Source of the DNA: Faecalibacter sp. LW9
GTDB taxonomy: Bacteria > Bacteroidota > Bacteroidia > Flavobacteriales > Weeksellaceae
DNA: 64,000 nucleotides
Assembly: GCF_034661295.1 (NCBI RefSeq)
Contig: NZ_CP141062.1
Location: 1,984,001-2,048,000, forward strand
Reading direction: 5' to 3'
Of this stretch, positions 18,546-26,356 are shown piece by piece. The notes beneath the pieces are model-generated. The model had not been told where the DNA came from. It saw only the letters and a list, made by a program, of their open reading frames with translations, and made no database searches. Every line of letters starts with the position of its first letter. Position 1 is the first letter of the stretch. A program made the translations under genes and the position numbers.

Positions 18546-19000
18546 ATGGCTACAAAAAGAAATTTTGGAGAAATAACTAATTATCCTGAAGGATCATTAT
18601 TCGAATCTAGAAAAGATTTATCAATTGCAAGAGTTCATTGTCCTCCTATTTCAGGAATAAGTGGATGTTATAAAGAAGGAGCGGATTCTATCGTTTATCA
18701 GGTGGATATGAAGATGATGAAGATTTTGGCGATCGAATAATTTATACAGGTCACGGAGGTAGAGAGGGGAATTCTAAAAAACAAGTAAAAGATCAGGTAT
18801 TAACTTTACAAAATAAAGCCTTAGAGGTTTCTATGGTTAAAGGATTACCTGTAAGAGTTATAAGAGGATGTAAACATAATTCAAAATTTTCTCCTGAAAA
18901 AGGATATCGTTATGATGGTTTATTTAAAGTTATTAAATTTTGGGATGAAACAGGTAAAAGTGGTTATAAAGTGTTTAGATTTGAGCTTATTAAAATTTAA
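18546..19000 (+). pseudogene. SRA/YDG-domain protein, frameshifted
   Basis: The first frame (from ATG 18546) gives YPEGSLFESRKDLSIARVHCPPISGISGCYKEGADSIV, and a second frame from 18695 to the TAA at 18998-19000 continues with LSGGYEDDEDFGDRIIYTGHGG, then DQVLTLQNKAL and GLPVRVIRGCKH, finishing with VFRFELIKI. Together they are a complete SRA (SAD/YDG) domain of about 151 aa, the fold that flips out and reads modified cytosine. One T is missing in the GTTT run at 18693-18696. Bacterial SRA proteins are usually fused to HNH or other nucleases; none follows here, so this was a stand-alone reader or has lost its nuclease. A sequencing error in the T run could also explain the break. Confidence 0.82.
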
Positions 19001-19225
19001 ACAATTTTAAATAATAAAGAGAGACTGTGTTTTTTGTGTGTTGAATTTAATGAATTAATTGGTGTCAACTGAACGAATTTAATACTCGATTAAAATATAC
19101 ACTAGCTTTTATAATCAATTATATTAATAACTTCAACTATTTGACTAGTTTTTTTAAAAAATAAATAAAGTTTTAAAATAATAATTTTGAAGTTTAAGTT
19201 TCGGTTGGTGCATTGTTGTGTAATT

Positions 19226-19260
19226 AAAAAATCCCGCTTGTACAAAAAGCGGGATTTTTT
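19226..19260. terminator. Strong bidirectional hairpin terminator
   Basis: AAAAAATCCCGCTT pairs with AAGCGGGATTTTTT over 14 bp around a short loop (GTACAAA). It has T runs on both strands. It lies about 230 bases after the SRA pseudogene, in a stretch with no other gene. Confidence 0.85.
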
Positions 19261-19696
19261 ACTTCCTAATTGATACAATTTTAGAATGTAGAGATCGATT
19301 TCTCAGAAGCGGTAGATCATCCCTAAATATTTTACAAATTCTACGTTTTTAAATCCTTATAAATTTTTCCCATGAACACAACATCTTTAAGTGTTACAGT
19401 AAAATTGATTGACTTACAGAAAGAGATTATTTACAGTAAACCAACACTGGATTTGTCCAGTGATTTCCTTATTTGCCTATTCAAAAGCCTTGTTTTGTGC
19501 GTTTTTTCTGTAGGTAGGCTGTAGGCGTTATATAGGTATTCGGTATCCGTTCCGTAGGGTTTGTGCAGGGTTTGTTCGGGTAAAACCGGGATTAATTGAA
19601 TATTTAGAATTATAAGGTCAAAAATAAATAATGAATGATGGCTTAAGAATGATGAAGATTACTGCATTCACCAAAAACTAACACACAATTTGTAGC
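19261..19696. other. Gene-free stretch between the SRA pseudogene and the cassette array
   Basis: No gene is recognised. There is a perfect small hairpin at 19445-19462 (CACTGGA, loop TTTG, TCCAGTG), a 52-codon ORF from 19373 with no recognisable product, and a GT-rich part at 19510-19590 with recurring GTAGG/GGGTTTG words. It could be the remnant of a recombination site or of a deleted gene. It marks the left border of the IS/cassette region. Confidence 0.35.
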
Positions 19697-20121
19697 GTAT
19701 TACGACCGAATGCACGAGAAAATAACCCAGAATAAACGTTATTTTAAACAAATGGTCAAAAGACGAAGTGCAACGGTAGAACCAGTTTTAGGTACTTTAA
19801 TCAACCATCACAATATGAAACGCATCAATAGCCGAGGAATGGCACAAGCGAACAAACATGTTCTCTTAGCCGCCTTATGCTATAACCTGAAGAAATACCT
19901 GAAATTTACGCCTAAAAAGTCCAAATTACTAGCCCAAATCTGTGCCTTACCAAAGGTACAGCATGCTATTTTTAAAACAGGTGAATTAGACTTTAAAATC
20001 CGCTTTTTAAAACCACTTTATTTTTAATTATTTTGAATATACTCCAAAAATAAACCTCGTTTAAAAAGGCTTAAACGAGGTCATATATGATTTTATTTTG
20101 TTGAGTTTTGAGTTGTGCAAC
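19697..20121 (+). mobile_element. IS1182-family element, copy A (3' fragment)
   Basis: Begins abruptly at TTACGACCGAATGCAC, which in full copies lies inside the transposase gene, and runs to the right terminal repeat GTTGTGCAAC (20112-20121). It includes the hairpin CCTCGTTTAA/TTAAACGAGG near 20059-20084 found in all copies. The left three quarters of the element are missing. The right end abuts the R box GTTAGGCG of the ABC-3C cassette. Confidence 0.8.
19710..20027 (+). pseudogene. IS1182-family transposase C-terminal fragment
   Basis: 105 codons matching the last fifth of the full-length transposase at 26,399 (MHEKITQNKRYFKQMVKRRS; VEPVLGTLINHHNMKRINS). It keeps the original C-terminus ELDFKIRFLKPLYF that the full-length copy has lost by frameshift. 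No catalytic aspartates remain. Confidence 0.85.
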
Positions 20122-20132
20122 GGTTACCGATG

Positions 20133-22175
20133 TTAGGCGATGTCCTTTGTTATTGGTTTTATTAGTGTTTCGTCAATCTGGTTAAGATTGAAATTAATAC
20201 TTGCAGTTGAATCATTAAATGTTTTGTCAGAGTTTTCAAATGATGCAAAAACAATAATTTGTTGTTCCTTGAATTTTGCCAATTCTTTAAGTAACATCTT
20301 AAAACTCTCTAAAGATGCATCTTGCTGTTTTGGTTCATCTAACATCAAAAATTGTGGATGATTACCATTAAATTCGACTGATGTTTTCATTAAAGAAATA
20401 GTAAATGCCCATATACTCCTTATAAAATCGCTGGCTGAGGAATCAAATTTGATATTATACAAATTATCTACAATTGGAAAAAAATTGTTTCTAGAAATTT
20501 TAATACTATTAAATGATTTACTTGTATAACCAAATTTTTCCAAATATGTAACAAAATTAGACTCCAAATTTTTTACTTTCTCTTCATCCAACATAGAAAG
20601 TTTTAGCTTTGGGAGTTTTGAAATTTCAGATTCCAGATAGGTATATTCTTCGATTAAGGGTTTCAATATGCGTAATAACTTTTCGAATTTTTCTATTGTA
20701 TTAGTGTAGAATATTATTCGTTGTTCCAAACTAAATTTTTGTTGGATTTCGAGAGTTGATGGTAAACGCGAATCTTCAACTAATTCAGTTTTTAAATTTC
20801 TTATCTGCGACCTTAATTTTTGAGCAGTTGATTTATATAATTCCGCTTTTTTCTTTTTTTCTTCAAGTAAAGATTTTTGACCAATAATATAAACTTCAAC
20901 CATTTTTAATTGAGACTCTAGATATTTTATGTTATCATCTAATCTCATAGGAATATGGTTTATATCACTGGGTAGTAAATCTTTAATTTCTTGGGAACAA
21001 GTTGGGCATATATTTTCTAATGTCTTAATATCTTGCTTTGCTCCAAGATTACTCAATTTTTGAATACCTTTATTTTTTCTTAAATCATCTAAAATAACCG
21101 AGTATTGATTCTCATATTGACGTAGCTTTTCAGAATTGGAACTTATATCGGGAAGTAATAAATCATAATTAAGAGAAATTTTGTTAAGAATATTCTGTTT
21201 TTCTTCTAATTCTTTTTCATGTTTTTCTGAATTTTCACCGACAGATTTAACTTCTTGAGTATAAGTTGCTAATTGGTTGTGTAATTCTTTTAGGTAATCT
21301 TCAATTTTTATATTATGATTTTCTTTTTTATACAATAATTTAACTGTATTTAGATCATTAATAATTTCTGGTTCTACTTTAATACCAACAAGATCCGAGC
21401 TAGATTTATCCGCTAAATATTTAAGTTCATTATAAATTTTTTCCCACTTATTATTTAATTTACTTTTTCTTAAATTTAATTCTTCTCTCTTTTCATTATT
21501 ATCAAAAACATCAAGATTTAATAAATATTCAATTAAGTGTTGATGTAAATCTCTGATTGAATAAATTGGTGAAGTTATGAAATAGTCACTCCATCCTTTT
21601 TTTTGCTCGATTATAAAGGTTGATGCTAATTGTTGTAAGTAGATATTTGTGTAATCCCCATTATATGTTATAACTTTTGGTAATTTAATATCTAAAAATT
21701 CACATAAGAATTTATGAAATCCAAAGGTTTCATCCGAAGCTCCACCTTTGTCATGAACCCACATTTGGCGTTCTTCGGTAATTGAGTCATGATTATCAAT
21801 ATAATCGCCAAAATAAATATCAATCAATTGAGACTTTCTTGATGAAGTTTTTACTCCTCGCTTTATTGTAATTATCTCCTTAGATTGATTTTCTATAACT
21901 AGATAAATATAAGATTGTATTATATTGAAATATTGATTGTTTCGAGGATATTCAACTTTATCTTTTAAGACTGACTGAAGAGTTTTTTCAAATTTACCTC
22001 CTAGAAGTTCTTCAAATCCTAATGCATAAATTATTGATTGAAAAAGAGAAGATTTACCAGTTGTATTATCTCCTCGTACTATATTTAGACCTTTCGAAAA
22101 TTCATGTTTCGCACCGAAAATTCCATTCTCAGTGTTAATCTCAATTTTTATTTTATTTATTTTCAATCTACTCAT
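20133..22175 (-). CDS. ABC-three-component (ABC-3C) SMC-like ATPase
   Basis: 680 aa. Walker A GLNIVRGDNTTGKSSLFQSI (about 29-48), a coiled coil with a Rad50-type hook CPTCSQEIKDLL (about 388), and Walker B FLMLDEPKQQDASLE (about 610). This is the ATPase of ABC-3C systems, in which it activates an effector through a middle component. It overlaps the upstream middle-component gene by 8 bases. Its TAA stop (20133-20135) lies inside the cassette-end box GCCTAAC, exactly how integron cassette genes often end. Confidence 0.8.
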   Translation of the reverse strand: MSRLKINKIKIEINTENGIFGAKHEFSKGLNIVRGDNTTGKSSLFQSIIYALGFEELLGGKFEKTLQSVLKDKVEYPRNNQYFNIIQSYIYLVIENQSKEIITIKRGVKTSSRKSQLIDIYFGDYIDNHDSITEERQMWVHDKGGASDETFGFHKFLCEFLDIKLPKVITYNGDYTNIYLQQLASTFIIEQKKGWSDYFITSPIYSIRDLHQHLIEYLLNLDVFDNNEKREELNLRKSKLNNKWEKIYNELKYLADKSSSDLVGIKVEPEIINDLNTVKLLYKKENHNIKIEDYLKELHNQLATYTQEVKSVGENSEKHEKELEEKQNILNKISLNYDLLLPDISSNSEKLRQYENQYSVILDDLRKNKGIQKLSNLGAKQDIKTLENICPTCSQEIKDLLPSDINHIPMRLDDNIKYLESQLKMVEVYIIGQKSLLEEKKKKAELYKSTAQKLRSQIRNLKTELVEDSRLPSTLEIQQKFSLEQRIIFYTNTIEKFEKLLRILKPLIEEYTYLESEISKLPKLKLSMLDEEKVKNLESNFVTYLEKFGYTSKSFNSIKISRNNFFPIVDNLYNIKFDSSASDFIRSIWAFTISLMKTSVEFNGNHPQFLMLDEPKQQDASLESFKMLLKELAKFKEQQIIVFASFENSDKTFNDSTASINFNLNQIDETLIKPITKDIA

Positions 22176-22650
22176 ATTCTATTTTCCATTGTTTAGTCAT
22201 CGAATTCAATCTGTTATCAGTTATTTTATTTTTTCCAACAAATTTTAAAAAAGCGATTTCTTCTTCAAATGCTTTTGATTCAATAATTGTATCACAAAAA
22301 TCATTTCCCTTTTTTGTTAATTTATATTTACTTGTTGAAGTTAAATCGCATAAACCATCTGCAACAGAATATTGTAACGCTCTATTTAGTGCTGGTTCAA
22401 TACTCCAAACTTGAAATTCTTCCTGAAAATTACTTGTAATAAATTTTTGTAATAGTCTCATATTTTTTGTGGATTTTAGAACCCATGAAAATAAATGTAA
22501 TTTTAAAAGAGAAGATGTTTCACTACTACAACAAAATTTTAGAACAAGTATAATAATGCTTATTTTATAAGTTGGTCTGTAGTCAATTGGTATTGGGATA
22601 GGTCTTCTTTTAAAAGTAATTTTATCAAAATTAATGTCATTGTTTTCCAT
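22168..22650 (-). CDS. ABC-3C middle component
   Basis: 160 aa, between nuclease and ATPase genes, which is the defining place of the ABC-3C middle component. Features fit that family: small, helical, with a hydrophobic core segment (YKISIIILVLKFCC) followed by a winged-helix-like part (LLQKFITSNF, EPALNRALQYSVADGL, KYKLTKKGNDFCDTI). It links effector and ATPase. The family call rests on size, position and general similarity rather than a signature motif. Confidence 0.65.
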   Translation of the reverse strand: MENNDINFDKITFKRRPIPIPIDYRPTYKISIIILVLKFCCSSETSSLLKLHLFSWVLKSTKNMRLLQKFITSNFQEEFQVWSIEPALNRALQYSVADGLCDLTSTSKYKLTKKGNDFCDTIIESKAFEEEIAFLKFVGKNKITDNRLNSMTKQWKIEYE

Positions 22651-22656
22651 ATCAAA

Positions 22657-23580
22657 CTATTCAAAATTTATAGGGCATCTTAATATCCATTCCGCTAATA
22701 CTTGCTCAGTTAGTCGGTCTATCGTTGTTTCATTTAAATAATGAAAATTACTTTTAATTTTTGCTTTTAACTCCGACGCAATTTGTGAATAAAGTTCCCC
22801 GTTATCACTATTATTGGTTAAACATAACTCTTCAACTTTTATTTCGAATTGAGTAATCGCTCTCATGAACTTTTCGTAATCTTCTGGAAATTTTTGTTGA
22901 AGTTTTACTATAGTAATATTTCCATTTAAAAAATTTGAAATTGTAATTTCTGTTAGTTTTTCGATTTTTTCATCTCGATTTAATGCAGTAGGAGATATTC
23001 TATGAGAATTTTTTCTTTTAGCTGTTGCAACTAAATCTATCTGACTTTCAATCCAAAGATTTGTATTTTCTTTTGTTTCAAGTTCATGATTTATTTCAAT
23101 AGTCTTTGATTTAGCATCAATAACTAAAGGAATTTGTTCTGTAAAAAAATCAAGGTCATGAACTAAAATGTCAAAATCCTCATGTAAAATGTCTATATTT
23201 TTTTCTCTAAACTCTTTTGCTTTTTCAGCACAATGTCTAACTAATTCTTTGTTTTGATATTGTGGAGTAACAAAAATCCATTTTACTATTTTTTGTTTCC
23301 CTAAATATTTTTTTAATTCAACTTCATTTTTAATTAGTTTAGCTAAATCTGCCGTTATTTTATCTCTTTGTTTTGAATATAAGAGGTCTGGATTATAATT
23401 ATCGTCTGGACAATAACATTGAAATACAATCCCTGTTCTAGTAAATCCTTCAATGCCTAAATCACCTCGCCAAGCGGGTAATTCTTGGTAACCGTCTCTT
23501 TCGTATTTTAATTTAAAGCATTGTTGACAAAATTGTTCCCAAGAATTTCCATCAAAGTCTCCATGTTCAGTATTATACAT
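22657..23580 (-). CDS. ABC-3C effector, Mrr-like restriction nuclease
   Basis: 307 aa. The N-terminus has a PD-(D/E)XK core of Mrr type: WEQFCQQCFKLKY, then AWRGDLGIEGFTRTGIVFQCYCP, where the Asp, Glu and Gln line up with the D...E-x-Q/K catalytic set. The remainder is helical and likely contacts the middle component. First gene of the three-gene operon (effector, middle component, ATPase), 6 bases before the next gene. Expected to cut DNA once the ATPase senses infection. Its promoter region is AT-rich without a clear TAnnTTTG box. Confidence 0.72.
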   Translation of the reverse strand: MYNTEHGDFDGNSWEQFCQQCFKLKYERDGYQELPAWRGDLGIEGFTRTGIVFQCYCPDDNYNPDLLYSKQRDKITADLAKLIKNEVELKKYLGKQKIVKWIFVTPQYQNKELVRHCAEKAKEFREKNIDILHEDFDILVHDLDFFTEQIPLVIDAKSKTIEINHELETKENTNLWIESQIDLVATAKRKNSHRISPTALNRDEKIEKLTEITISNFLNGNITIVKLQQKFPEDYEKFMRAITQFEIKVEELCLTNNSDNGELYSQIASELKAKIKSNFHYLNETTIDRLTEQVLAEWILRCPINFE

Positions 23581-24152
23581 ATAGTTTTAAATGTCAATAA
23601 ATTATTGTCTAAAAATAATAAAATATTTTGATGTGGATTTTGTTAAGGCGGTTTCAAGTTGCTAACGCAACGTTTGTATAAAAATAGTAAAAATTTTGAT
23701 GATTTGATTTGTTGAATAATCATTCGATTAAAAACTTGTGCTGGCGAAAAATCCATCAAGAACTTTTCGAAGTCTTTCATTAAGTTCTCATTGTACTTTT
23801 TTGAGTTCTTTTTCAGAGTAAATCGACAGGTCAGTTCCTTTGGGAAAATAATCTCTTAATAGCCCAAGCGTACAAACATGTTCTCTTAACAGCTTAATGC
23901 TACAACCTGAAGAAATACCTGAAATTTACGCCTAAAAAGTCCAAATTACTAGCCCAAATCTGTGCCTTATCATAAATGAAGCACACTATTTTTAAAACAA
24001 GTTATTTAGGCTTTAATTTTAGCTTTTTAAAGCCACTTTATTTTTAAATCAATTCCATTTTAACCAAAAATAAACCTCGCTTAAAATCACTTAAACGAGG
24101 TTGTATATGATCTTATTTTATTGATTTTGTAGTTGTGTAACGATTACCGATG
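23581..24152. repeat. Damaged attC-like site with IS1182 copy B fragment
   Basis: A cassette boundary is recognisable at 23662-23690 (GCTAACGCAACGTTTGTAT), but the other arm is lost. From about 23859 to 24141 there is a degenerate 3' end of the IS1182-type element (TCCAAATTACTAGCCCAAAT and the CCTCG/CGAGG hairpin, end GTTGTGTAAC at 24132-24141). Only about 5 bases of the boundary still match the opening box at 20132, so this is the weakest cassette border of the array. No gene is seen in the stretch. Confidence 0.55.
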
Positions 24153-24209
24153 TTAGCGGTAGTTGTAATTATTTGTTGCTTATTTTTTCGATTTGTAATA
24201 TAAAATTAC

Positions 24210-24217
24210 TATTTTTG
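24210..24217 (+). promoter_or_regulatory. -7 box of the ATPase/TOPRIM operon
   Basis: TATTTTTG fits TAnnTTTG and lies 30 bases before the ATG at 24248. A TTG 19 bases upstream is not evident. Confidence 0.4.
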
Positions 24218-24247
24218 CTATCTAAATGAAATGAAATATTTCGTATT

Positions 24248-25558
24248 ATGGAAATAGTAAGAGTAAAATTTGGTGGGTTTTCTAATGTAGAAAATGTAGA
24301 GTTAGATTTTAATAAAATAAATACTCTCGTAGCACTAAATAATTATGGTAAATCTAATATTATTAAAGGTATACAGTTTGGAATTGATTTTATTAAAAAT
24401 CAATCGAAAACTAAAGCTAAAATGATGGCATTTCAACCTTTTATACCTTATAATAAAAATATTGATGATAAACCTTTTAAATTTGAAATAGAAATAAATT
24501 ATTTATCAAGATTTTCTATAGTTTATTCATATTCATTTGATTGGATAAAGAATGATAAAGAAAAAGGAAAGAGAATTTTAGAAGAATCATTAAAAGTTAA
24601 AAATTTAGATGAAGATTCAAAATATTCTACTTTTTTAAAGAGAGGTTTGAATAAGGCTAATTATTTACCTTCTAAAACTGGTAGATGTGATAGAGAAATA
24701 AAAATTGAAAAGGATGAATTAGTAATAAATAAGTTGGAGAGTTTTGATGACTTATTTTATTATTCTATTATTAAGGTTGTAAATGAACTAAATATTGCAT
24801 CTGTAGATACTTTACAAAATCCAGATGATTTGTTTAAAAAAATTAGAATTCAAAATAATGAAAATTTAATCGTTAAAAATGATTATTCATTGTCTATGAA
24901 TGAAGCGGCAAATTCAGCATATTTTATTTATGGTTTATCAAAGAAGAAACCTCAATATTTTGAACTTTTTAAAGATGCTGTTATGACATTGTTGCCATCC
25001 TTGGAAGATTTCGAGCCAGTCGAAATAGATTTAAAGGAGAAGTTTTCATTTAATAATGAAGATGAAAAATTAAAGTTACCACTAGATTTTCCAGAAAAAA
25101 TTTATGATATAAGAGTTAAAGAGAAAAATAATAATCAGCAGACAAGTATCACTAGTTTATCTTCAGGTTCTCAAAAAATCTTTTATGTAGTTTCTGTTGC
25201 AATAGCTGCAGAAATTAACAAAGTTCCTTTAATTACATATGAAGAATTAGAAAATTCTATTCATCCAGGTTTATTGCAGAAGCTCCTTATAATTTTAGAT
25301 AATTTATTAGAACATTCAAAGATTTTATTAAGTAGTCACTCTCCATATTTAATTCAATATTTGGATTTTTCTAATATTAAAATAGGTACTCCAAATGACA
25401 AAGGATTGGCTATATTCAAACAATTGAAAAAGACAAAATTCAATAAATTACTTTCATTAGCGGAAGATGAAAATATTTCTGTTGGAGATTTAATTTTTGA
25501 AAAAATGATTGAATGCCAATCGTACGATAATGAATTCTTTAATGAAATGTGTAGCTAA
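24248..25558 (+). CDS. AAA_15/OLD-type ATPase (PARIS/RloA-like)
   Basis: 436 aa. P-loop region TLVALNNYGKSNIIKGI (about 28-44) keeps GKS but lacks the usual first glycine. Also visible: signature SLSSGSQKIFYVV (about 298-310), Walker B PLITYEELENSIHPGLLQ (about 327-344) and H-loop LLSSHSPYLIQYL. The stop overlaps the ATG of a TOPRIM-type gene (TAATG), so the pair is one unit, like AriA/AriB of PARIS or RloA/RloB. In such pairs the ATPase senses a phage trigger and releases the TOPRIM nuclease. It is the only array cargo on the plus strand, i.e. inverted relative to its neighbours. Confidence 0.72.
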   Translation: MEIVRVKFGGFSNVENVELDFNKINTLVALNNYGKSNIIKGIQFGIDFIKNQSKTKAKMMAFQPFIPYNKNIDDKPFKFEIEINYLSRFSIVYSYSFDWIKNDKEKGKRILEESLKVKNLDEDSKYSTFLKRGLNKANYLPSKTGRCDREIKIEKDELVINKLESFDDLFYYSIIKVVNELNIASVDTLQNPDDLFKKIRIQNNENLIVKNDYSLSMNEAANSAYFIYGLSKKKPQYFELFKDAVMTLLPSLEDFEPVEIDLKEKFSFNNEDEKLKLPLDFPEKIYDIRVKEKNNNQQTSITSLSSGSQKIFYVVSVAIAAEINKVPLITYEELENSIHPGLLQKLLIILDNLLEHSKILLSSHSPYLIQYLDFSNIKIGTPNDKGLAIFKQLKKTKFNKLLSLAEDENISVGDLIFEKMIECQSYDNEFFNEMCS

Positions 25559-26157
25559 TGAAAGACCAATCTAAATTAGTTGTTTTATTTGTTGAAGGAG
25601 ATACTGAAGCTGAATTCTATAAATTATTGATCAATTATTATAGAAATAAATCGCAAAATCTATTTCCAGAGGTGAAAATAATAAACCTTAAAGGAATAGG
25701 GAGATTTGAAGCTAAAGTTGTTTCAAAGTTAAAAAACGATATTCTAAAAGATAAAAAATATAAAGGATTAGAAATTAAAGTTTTCTGTTGTTATGACACA
25801 GATGTTTTTGAATTAGCAAAAAAGCCTCCAACAAATTGGACTAAAGTTCGAAAAGGAATTATAGAACTAGGGATAAAGTCATTTTATGAAATTAAATCCG
25901 AGAAAATGATTGAGGATTGGTTCATTAAGGATATTGATGGAATCTGCGAGTTCTTGAAAATTAAGAAGCCTAAAAAAATACCGAAAGAGGGATTGAAAGT
26001 TTTAAAGGATTTGTTTAAAGCTAGTAACAAAATTTATCAGAAGGGATCTTATACTCATAAATTTCTGGAAAAATTAGATTTGGCAAAAATTATTAATTCT
26101 TTGAAAGGTGTTTTCAATGATTTAGAAAATTCTTTGAATACTAAGGAAGGGGCTTAG
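25558..26157 (+). CDS. TOPRIM/RloB-like effector
   Basis: 199 aa. TOPRIM-type acidic motifs are visible: VLFVEGDTEAEFYKLL (Glu, residues about 8-23) and CCYDTDVFEL (DxD, about 79-88). The C-terminal half is basic (IKKPKKIPKEGLKVLKDLFK). Translationally coupled to the ATPase upstream. Related proteins (RloB, AriB/DUF4435, DUF4276) are RNA- or DNA-cutting effectors; which subfamily this is cannot be told from the sequence alone. It stops 7 bases before the attC-like site at 26164. Confidence 0.68.
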   Translation: MKDQSKLVVLFVEGDTEAEFYKLLINYYRNKSQNLFPEVKIINLKGIGRFEAKVVSKLKNDILKDKKYKGLEIKVFCCYDTDVFELAKKPPTNWTKVRKGIIELGIKSFYEIKSEKMIEDWFIKDIDGICEFLKIKKPKKIPKEGLKVLKDLFKASNKIYQKGSYTHKFLEKLDLAKIINSLKGVFNDLENSLNTKEGA

Positions 26158-26163
26158 ACAATT

Positions 26164-26353
26164 ACAGCTAACGGGCTGCGGCTTGGCGATAGTGGCGGAT
26201 TAGGAAGCCTAAACTTTAATTTTTGCACTAACTTAAGCATCAGCTTTTTATTATTTACTAAATTAATAAAAAAGGAAATATAAAAAGCTGTTGCGACAAA
26301 AAAGGGAAACTTTCTATTTCTCCCTTATACCGCCATTTCGCCAAGCCGATGTG
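26164..26353 (-). repeat. attC-like site b (left portion; IS1182 copy C inserted)
   Basis: ACAGCTAAC (26164-26172) opens a long imperfect palindrome: GGCTTGGCGATAGTGGCGG (from about 26180) pairs with CCGCCATTTCGCCAAGCC (about 26331-26348). An inner pair is AAAAGCTG...CAGCTTTTT-like. The closing box GTTGGCGGT lies beyond the IS at 28056-28064. The opening box of the neighbouring cassette at 24152 is GTTAGCGGT, the complement of this box with one mismatch. Confidence 0.75.
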
Positions 26354-26356
26354 CTT

